Virus record (IMG/VR): IMGVR_UViG_3300025133_000112
Coordinates: 1 to 60,075 of that record
DNA from: a virus
Reading direction: 5' to 3' (one strand)
Length of the DNA stretch: 60,075 nt
In this document: positions 55,568-60,075 of the stretch, in pieces
Position numbering within the stretch: position 1 is the first letter of the stretch
Layout of the letters: every line of letters begins with the position of its first letter
The notes under the pieces: model-generated
The model's database searches: none
What the model was told of the DNA's origin: nothing
What the model saw: the letters and a program-made list of their open reading frames with translations, nothing else
Translations under genes and position numbers: made by a program

Positions 55568-55595
55568 ATTATAAACTAAAAAAGGTGCTTGTCAA
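55568..55595 (-). promoter_or_regulatory. Early promoter with conserved 22-nt downstream box
   Basis: On the - strand TTGACA (55595-55590), 16-nt spacer, TATAAT (55573-55568), then AGGTCTTGTGGTTGGG, identical to the promoter at 14781. Perfect consensus hexamers. Confidence 0.75.
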
Positions 55596-55652
55596 AAAGA
55601 ATTCAATTAATTTTCCATTATATACATATTTTAAGTAAATGTATATAATTTT

Positions 55653-55679
55653 TTGACAATTATAATAAATTAATATAAT
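55653..55679 (+). promoter_or_regulatory. Early promoter for the gp55-like sigma gene
   Basis: TTGACA (55653-55658), 15-nt spacer, TATAAT (55674-55679); 34 nt before ATG. The spacing is short but both hexamers are perfect. Confidence 0.55.
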
Positions 55680-55713
55680 ATTAAAGTAACCTAAACCTAA
55701 AATAAGGATATTT

Positions 55714-56109
55714 ATGCCTAAAGATAATTATATAGATAAGGAATTAATGCAAGATGAAATAGTTAAATTTAAAGAAACAAATATAATTTCAGAAGAATTA
55801 CATATGATGTTTTTTGAAATGTGTAATAGAATAGGAAATAAACCAAATTTTGTAAATTATACATATAAAGATGATTTTATCTATGAAGCATATGATAGAT
55901 GCCTATATGCAGTAGATAAATACAATATTGATAAAAGGAATCCATATGGTTATTTCACAACTGTAATTTATAATAGAATTTTATGGGTTTTACATAAAGA
56001 AAGACAAGAGAAAGAGAAAAAGGATAATTTAAGAGAGATTCTATTTAATAATATAGTAGATAGATATCCTAATATAGATCAACGTCTATTATTTGAAGAC
56101 GAAGAATAA
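55714..56109 (+). CDS. 55: Late-gene sigma factor gp55-like
   Basis: 131 residues (T4 gp55 185). DDFIYEAYDRCLYAVDKYNIDKRNPYGYFTTVIYNRILWVLHKERQEKEKK corresponds to the sigma region 2-like core of T4 gp55 (EM+ADGIE..IK....FD...YKNPHAYIT...FNAFVQRIKKERK). The C-terminus is acidic (DQRLLFEDEE), where T4 gp55 contacts the clamp gp45 and coactivator. It would direct host RNA polymerase to the GTAAATAATT-type late promoters seen throughout this window. Transcribed from an early promoter, as expected of a regulator that must precede late expression. Confidence 0.85.
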   Translation: MPKDNYIDKELMQDEIVKFKETNIISEELHMMFFEMCNRIGNKPNFVNYTYKDDFIYEAYDRCLYAVDKYNIDKRNPYGYFTTVIYNRILWVLHKERQEKEKKDNLREILFNNIVDRYPNIDQRLLFEDEE

Positions 56110-56126
56110 AAGTAAATAATTAAAAT
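56109..56126 (+). promoter_or_regulatory. Late-promoter element (exact copy)
   Basis: AAAGTAAATAATTAAAAT on the + strand, starting on the last base of the gp55 stop codon and 19 nt before the tube-like gene. The only exact copy on the + strand. Confidence 0.75.
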
Positions 56127-56144
56127 AAAAAGGATTATTTACTT

Positions 56145-56609
56145 ATGCCACAAGAATATGCTTATGAAAATTCGTTTAAAGTTGAGATATTATCAGAAAA
56201 ATATAAATATCTTAATAATTCCATAGTTGATACTTCAATTCCTGGATTAACTATTGGTACATCTGAATACCCAACTGCAAAAAGACCATTAACAGTGCCA
56301 GGTACAGGTACAATTATTGATCAATTAGCATTAACATTTATTTTAGATGAAAGTTATACTAATTGGAGACTTGTTTATTCTTGGTTAAATTCATTATCTA
56401 GTTTTTCAGAAACAGATGATAATCCTGATGATATAAGTGATATTGGAATTCATATATTAAACAATAAATTAAATCATGAATTTGTTATTCAACTTCAAGA
56501 TTGTTTTCCAATATCATTATCTGAAATTCCTTTAAATAGCCAAATAAATTCAGCAACTTCTATTAAATTTGATGTGACATTTGTCATAAATGGTATTATA
56601 ATAGATTAA
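56145..56609 (+). CDS. Tail-tube-fold virion protein
   Basis: 154 residues. FKVEILSEKYKYLNNSIVDTSIPGLTIGTSEYPTAKRPLTVPGTGTIIDQLALTFILDESYTNWRLVYSWLNSL follows the tube-fold pattern (F.v.I........v...iPGi..g..........+PG....yd.L.v.F.vDE...Ny..i..Wl..L), and the end SLSEIPLNSQINSATSIKFDVTFVI gives the return strands. A third tube-like paralog besides gp19 (12310) and 11555. It may be a tail completion or tube-cap protein; in several T4-type cyanophages such a protein is in virions. Late element directly upstream. Confidence 0.7.
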   Translation: MPQEYAYENSFKVEILSEKYKYLNNSIVDTSIPGLTIGTSEYPTAKRPLTVPGTGTIIDQLALTFILDESYTNWRLVYSWLNSLSSFSETDDNPDDISDIGIHILNNKLNHEFVIQLQDCFPISLSEIPLNSQINSATSIKFDVTFVINGIIID

Positions 56610-56633
56610 TAAATAAAATTGCTGGAGAATGAA

Positions 56634-57033
56634 ATGGACTTTAATGAATTAACAGAAATGGTTAAATCTGATTTTGAGTTAAATGAACAACATTTACAAA
56701 CAAAAATCAGAGAAATACCAAATTTGCATAATAAATATTTTAAGATATTTTTTTAAAGAAAAAACAAAATTAATAACATTAGAAAATAGTCTTAATTTGT
56801 TATTTAGAGAAAAATGGTATTATTATATGAATGATTTCGACTATAAGGTCGAAAAGAAACATTTAACTTGGCATGTAGAATCAGATCCAGATTATAGTAA
56901 ATTATTAGTTCAATTTAATAAACAGAAGCATTTAGTTGATTTTTTCGAACAAACACTTAAGAAGTGTAATACTCTTAGTTTTGATATTAAAAATTTAATA
57001 GATTATAAAAAATTCATGGTAGGCGAAAATTAG
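56634..57033 (+). pseudogene. uvsY: uvsY recombination mediator, frameshifted at a T7 run
   Basis: The 5' part reads MDFNELTEMVKSDFELNEQHLQTKIREIPNLHNKYFKIFF then TAA at 56754-56756. The 3' part, read after a +1 shift, is KEKTKLITLENSLNLLFREKWYYYM... HLVDFFEQTLKKCNTLSFDIKNLIDYKKFMVG. Together they give 132 residues, very near the 137 of T4 UvsY, with the same end (..DFLE......R.F.I...I...+F..G). The break lies at ATATTTTTTTAAAG (seven T at 56748-56754). Six T would restore the frame. A sequencing or assembly error, or transcriptional slippage, is possible. UvsY loads UvsX onto gp32-coated ssDNA. Confidence 0.75.
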
Positions 57034-58502
57034 TGGTTAAAGTACATTATCATAATGAGTCATTTGTTTTTTTAGAATGTGATTTAGATCAAGCTGTAGA
57101 TATAAATAATCGATTTGCATTTTTTGCAGATAATTATTTCTATTCACCAAAATATAAATCGGGCATCTGGGATGGGAAAATAAAGCTTTTTAGAATTAAA
57201 ACAGGTCTCTTTCCAATTGGATTATTATCTGATCTTTTCAAATATTTTAAATTACATTCTATAAAATACCAAATTGTTGATAAGAATATAGTTTCTAAAG
57301 CTAGAAAATATTCTAAGAAAAAAATATGTGATTTTAACTCAAAGGTAATGAAAAATGAACTCACACCTAGAGATTATCAATTACAATCAGTTCAATTATC
57401 TCTTTATCATAAAAAAAGAGTAATATTATCTCCAACAGCATCAGGTAAATCATTTATTATATTTTTACTATTTAATATGCTAAAATATTTAAATGATGAT
57501 TTTAATTTTCTATTATTGGTTCCTACAACTTCTTTAGTTGAACAAATGGCATCTGATTTTCAAGAATATGCTGAAAATTTATGTGACTTTGATGAATATA
57601 CACATAAGATTTATTCAGGTAAGGATAAAAATACAACAAAGCCAATCACAATATCAACTTGGCAAAGTATGCAGAATATGCCTACAAAATATTTTGAGAA
57701 ATTTGATGCTGTTGTTTGTGATGAGGTTCATACAGCAAAGGGCGCAGAATTAGCAAATATTATTCAAAATTGTGTAAATGCTGAATATAAAATAGGATTA
57801 TCTGGAACATTACAGGATTCAAGTATAGATAAATTACAATTAAAATCTTTATTTGGTCAAATCAATAGAGTTACTGATTCAAAGACTTTAATGAAAAGAG
57901 GTCTTTTATCTAAACTTAGAATAAAAGGAATAATTTTAAATCATAATAATGCAGATAGAAATCTTTGTAAAAAGATGGTTTGGCAAGATGAAGTTGCATT
58001 TATAAATAGTAAAAAAGATAAAATAAGACTATTATCAAAATTAATCGAAAAAGAAGATAATAGTCTTATTTTATTCAAAACAATAGAATATGGAAAAACT
58101 TTATATGAATGTCTAAAAAAGAAATATCCTAATAAACAATTTTTTTATGTTGATGGCTCAGTATCAACAGATTATAGAGAAAATATTAGAAAAGTTTCAG
58201 AAGTTAATGATAATGTAGTTATTGTTGCATCTTATGGTACATTCAGTACTGGAATTAATATTAAAAATCTACATAAGATTATGTTTGCTGAGTCAATGAA
58301 AAGTTCTATAAAAATAATCCAATCTATTGGTAGAGTATTAAGATTACATAAAAATAAGAAATTTGCTACTCTTTATGATATCTGTGATAATTTATCTTGG
58401 AAAAAACGATATAATTATACTTTAAATCATTTCCTACATCGTATTGAAATATATGAAAAGGAAGGATTTAATTATAGCATAAAAGAAATTGATTTAAAGT
58501 AA
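57033..58502 (+). CDS. uvsW: Recombination/repair helicase UvsW (SF2)
   Basis: 489 residues, GTG start at 57033 overlapping the uvsY stop TAG. N-terminal ~100 residues match the UvsW accessory domain that precedes the helicase (FAFFADNYFYSPKYKSGIWDGKIKLF... FPIGLL). Helicase motifs: Q-like RDYQLQSVQLSL, Walker A SPTASGKS, LLLVPTTSLVEQM, DEVH box (CDEVHTAKG), SGTL, and the second domain VDGSVSTDYRENIRK... VASYGTFSTGINIKNL...ESMKSSIKIIQSIGRVLR. Remodels forks and branched DNA, replacing RecG. Terminal part lacks the UvsW.1 extension. Confidence 0.93.
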   Translation: MVKVHYHNESFVFLECDLDQAVDINNRFAFFADNYFYSPKYKSGIWDGKIKLFRIKTGLFPIGLLSDLFKYFKLHSIKYQIVDKNIVSKARKYSKKKICDFNSKVMKNELTPRDYQLQSVQLSLYHKKRVILSPTASGKSFIIFLLFNMLKYLNDDFNFLLLVPTTSLVEQMASDFQEYAENLCDFDEYTHKIYSGKDKNTTKPITISTWQSMQNMPTKYFEKFDAVVCDEVHTAKGAELANIIQNCVNAEYKIGLSGTLQDSSIDKLQLKSLFGQINRVTDSKTLMKRGLLSKLRIKGIILNHNNADRNLCKKMVWQDEVAFINSKKDKIRLLSKLIEKEDNSLILFKTIEYGKTLYECLKKKYPNKQFFYVDGSVSTDYRENIRKVSEVNDNVVIVASYGTFSTGINIKNLHKIMFAESMKSSIKIIQSIGRVLRLHKNKKFATLYDICDNLSWKKRYNYTLNHFLHRIEIYEKEGFNYSIKEIDLK

Positions 58503-58513
58503 ATAATTATAAT
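58496..58513 (+). promoter_or_regulatory. Late-promoter-like element (one mismatch)
   Basis: AAAGTAAATAATTATAAT, 17 of 18 identical to the consensus, spanning the uvsW stop; 12 nt before the next gene. Confidence 0.65.
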
Positions 58514-58524
58514 AAGATTATAAT

Positions 58525-58890
58525 ATGACAGATGAAGCAATAAAAAAGATATTATTTAATAATATCAATAAGATAGATGATATTTTTAGTTTTATTAAAA
58601 AATTTAATGGAATTATTTTATATAATGACCATAAAATAATATTTAGAGCTAGTAGATATTATCTATTAATCAAAAAGTATAATAATCATTATTACTTAGA
58701 AAAAGGTAAAATTCAAATTAATTCAAAGGAAAAAATAGATGAAACTCATTTAGCTATATCAAAAGAAGTACTAAAAATGGCTAATGATCAATTAAATCAT
58801 ATATTTAGAAAAATTATTAGTAACAATAAAGTTATATTAGATGATATAACTAAATATTATATGATTCAAATAAATAATAAAAAGAGGTAA
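58525..58890 (+). CDS. Unknown protein between uvsW and gp4
   Basis: 121 residues. Ile/Lys/Asn-rich, with a beta part in the middle (IILYNDHKIIFRASRYYLLIKKY.NHYYLEKGKI) between helical ends. Starts about 12 nt after a late element with no clear RBS, so the leader may be nearly absent. No family recognised; T4 uvsW.1 was considered but does not match. Confidence 0.5.
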   Translation: MTDEAIKKILFNNINKIDDIFSFIKKFNGIILYNDHKIIFRASRYYLLIKKYNNHYYLEKGKIQINSKEKIDETHLAISKEVLKMANDQLNHIFRKIISNNKVILDDITKYYMIQINNKKR

Positions 58891-58891
58891 T

Positions 58892-59335
58892 ATGAGCAGA
58901 AAGAAGCCTCAATATAGTCAAGGCTTATATAAACCAATAAATCCACATAAATATAATGGTAATGCAAATAATATCATATATAGAAGTGGATTAGAATTAA
59001 AGTATTTTAGATATGTTGATTTAAATTCAAGTATATTAAAATGGGGTTCAGAAACAGTAATTGTACCATATATTTCAATTGATGGTAGACCTCATAGATA
59101 TTTTCTTGATTTATGGCTTAAAACAAAATGCAAAAATGGAGCAATAAAAGAATATATATGTGAAATTAAGCCTAAATGTTTTGTTGAACAACCAAAACCT
59201 CAAAAAAGAAAAACAAAGAAATGGATGGGAAAATATAGAACTTGGTTAGTAAATCAAGCTAAATGGGATGCAGCAACAAAATTTGCTATACAAAAAGGTT
59301 GGGAGTTTAAAATCTTGACTGATCATGATATATAA
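58892..59335 (+). CDS. 4: Head completion protein gp4
   Basis: 147 residues (T4 gp4 150). Matches T4 pattern: KYNGNANNIIYRSGLELKYFRYVDLNSSILKWGSETVIVPYISIDGRPHRYFLDLWL, then YICEIKPKCFVEQP and a closing WLVNQAKWDAATKFAIQKGWEFKILTDHDI. The series E (SGLELK) - D (YFLDLWL) - E.K (CEIKPK) is the PD-(D/E)xK/TnsA-like active site of this family. gp4 acts with gp50 to finish DNA-filled heads. RBS AGAGG overlapping the previous stop. Confidence 0.9.
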   Translation: MSRKKPQYSQGLYKPINPHKYNGNANNIIYRSGLELKYFRYVDLNSSILKWGSETVIVPYISIDGRPHRYFLDLWLKTKCKNGAIKEYICEIKPKCFVEQPKPQKRKTKKWMGKYRTWLVNQAKWDAATKFAIQKGWEFKILTDHDI

Positions 59336-59344
59336 AGGTATAAA

Positions 59345-59560
59345 ATGAAATCTTTTAAAGAGTATTTAATAGAATTTTTTAATGAAGGTAATCAAATTCC
59401 TCTTTTGAGAAGAAAAGGAATTAATGGATCAAAAGTATTTTGCCCTAAATGTGGTAAAACATTTGTGTATTATAAACAAAAAACTCAATGTAGGCATTGT
59501 AAATCAAATATTGTTTCTACTATGCAAACTAACGATAAATTAGATAATGAATTAAATTAG
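59345..59560 (+). CDS. Small zinc-ribbon protein with capsid-targeting-type leader
   Basis: 71 residues. Leader MKSFKEYLIEFFNEG matches the T4 internal-protein type (MKxFxEFLxE) and the leaders at 6869 and 7498, with LIE as a possible gp21 site. The body carries KVFCPKCGKTFVYYKQKTQCRHCKSNI, two CxxC pairs. A packaged DNA- or RNA-polymerase-binding ribbon is inferred. Directly after gp4, in the late head-completion block. Confidence 0.55.
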   Translation: MKSFKEYLIEFFNEGNQIPLLRRKGINGSKVFCPKCGKTFVYYKQKTQCRHCKSNIVSTMQTNDKLDNELN

Positions 59561-59573
59561 GAGATAATATAAG

Positions 59574-59966
59574 ATGACAACAACACCAATAGCACAAATT
59601 TTACTAAGTGATGGTACTTTAGTAGATGCAATAGATATTGATACAGCAGGTTCACAGATTACAATAACCTATCTTGAATTGATCCTTACTGTTACAGCAA
59701 GCACAAATTTTTCAGTAGGTACATCTATAACAGGTGATAGCGATAATGGAAATGATGGTGTAGGTGAGGTAATGGCTAAAGATGGTAATGATTTGACAGT
59801 AAGGCTCATTTCAGGAACATTTGTTTCTGGTAATGGGGTTGATAATGTTAGTCCTTATAGTGCAGATGATACCACAATAACGGCTGTAGCTCAAAATGTT
59901 AAGGTTTATAGGACTAGTTTTAATATAAATGAAATCATAGGGACATATTACAATACTGGCGAATAA
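59574..59966 (+). CDS. Stand-alone carrier of the shared virion domain
   Basis: 130 residues. Residues ~36-107 are a copy of the domain present in gp18, gp53 and gp23 (NFSVGTSITGDSDNGNDGVG, DGNDLTVRLISGTFVSGNGVDNVSPYSADDTTI). N-terminal 35 residues (MTTTPIAQILLSDGTLVDAI...) and C-terminal ~23 residues are unrelated. Good RBS (AGGAGATAAT). It may be a free decoration protein, or a source or reservoir of the domain. Confidence 0.7.
   Translation: MTTTPIAQILLSDGTLVDAIDIDTAGSQITITYLELILTVTASTNFSVGTSITGDSDNGNDGVGEVMAKDGNDLTVRLISGTFVSGNGVDNVSPYSADDTTITAVAQNVKVYRTSFNINEIIGTYYNTGE
59679..59894 (+). repeat. Shared virion domain, free-standing copy
   Basis: Encodes residues ~36-107 of the protein at 59574. 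Nearly identical at DNA level to part of 38380-38598. Confidence 0.88.
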
Positions 59967-59969
59967 TGC

Positions 59970-59998
59970 TTGACAAACCAGTTTTTATCAAATACCAT
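59970..59998 (+). promoter_or_regulatory. Sigma70-like promoter
   Basis: TTGACA (59970-59975), 17-nt spacer, TACCAT (59993-59998), 34 nt upstream of the ATG at 60033. Confidence 0.5.
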
Positions 59999-60032
59999 AG
60001 CAGATATATAATAATATAAAGGAGATATAAAC

Positions 60033-60075
60033 ATGAAATCATTTACATCTATAATTGAGGAAGGAAAGGATATTA
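60033..60075 (+). CDS. Start of a gene with capsid-targeting-type leader (3' truncated by window edge)
   Basis: ATG at 60033 after AAAGGAGATATAAAC. Only MKSFTSIIEEGKDI is visible. It resembles the MxSFxEYLxE leaders at 59345, 6869 and 7498 and has IEE as a possible gp21-type site. Nothing more can be said. Confidence 0.5.
   Translation, partial: MKSFTSIIEEGKDI

Larger units (their letters stand above)
55384..55713. other. 330-nt divergent early promoter region
   Basis: No gene. Holds two leftward sigma70-like promoters and one rightward promoter (listed separately), a polypurine AAGGAGGGAGAGAGGAG stretch (55494-55510) and, before the gp55 ATG, an AACCTAAACCTAAAATAAGG leader. It separates the replication operon from the gp55 operon. 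Confidence 0.75.

Noticed and set aside
57538-57753. 71-codon ORF inside uvsW in another frame
   Set aside because: Overlaps the conserved helicase motifs fully and has no RBS; a shadow.

Overview
This window is a contiguous piece of a very AT-rich, T4-related myovirus (contractile tail, class Caudoviricetes). The evidence is a nearly complete set of recognisable T4-type virion genes: gp18 sheath, gp19 tube, gp20 portal, gp21 protease, gp22 scaffold, gp23 capsid, gp13/14/15 neck, gp5/6/25/27/48/53 baseplate and gp26-type chaperone. T4-type replication genes (gp32, gp41, part of gp43, gp46, gp47, uvsY, uvsW) and a gp55-like late sigma factor are also present. Gene order differs from T4 and no host gene is seen, so the host cannot be named. 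T4 gene numbers are used below as homology labels.

Layout. (1) 1-5.7 kb, + strand: nine intact tRNA genes and one tRNA-Leu fragment, mixed with small accessory genes (EF-hand protein, Lar-like zinc ribbon, GIY-YIG homing endonuclease) and ending in gp32 with a CAA-rich leader. (2) 5.8-12.8 kb, - strand: small terminase, two accessory genes sharing a short N-terminal leader (ART-like and GNAT-like), gp15, tape measure, gp26-like chaperone with a putative -1 frameshift, tube paralog and gp19. (3) 13.0-15.2 kb, + strand: early operon of small proteins. (4) 15.3-46.8 kb, - strand: sheath, decoration-like proteins, neck, two very large repetitive fibres, lysis cassette, baseplate, head and portal. 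(5) 46.8-55.4 kb, - strand: replication and recombination genes (helicase, C-terminal polymerase fragment, RuvC-like nuclease, gp46/47) and small early genes. (6) 55.7-60 kb, + strand: gp55-like sigma, a tube-like protein, uvsY (frameshifted), uvsW, gp4 and a free copy of a virion domain.

Regulation. Two promoter classes can be read. Sigma70-like promoters (TTGACA / TATAAT) precede the early small-gene operons and the gp55 gene. Two pairs of them also share long identical stretches downstream of the -10. A separate 18-nt element, AAAGTAAATAATTAAAAT, occurs as ten exact copies (plus close variants), always oriented toward a gene start and mostly ahead of virion genes. It is the best candidate for the late promoter read by the gp55-like factor.

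Most unusual: one ~70-residue domain is inserted in the sheath, the major capsid protein and gp53 and is also encoded alone. There is a perfect in-frame T TTT TTA slippery site joining the gp26-like ORF to a 62-residue extension just before the tape measure gene. Candidate capsid-targeted accessory proteins carry LxE sites for the gp21-type protease, at a locus carrying a readable tandem-duplication scar. There is also a tRNA-Pro with a triplicated D-arm segment, a polymerase gene reduced to its motif B-C part, and a uvsY gene broken at a T7 run.
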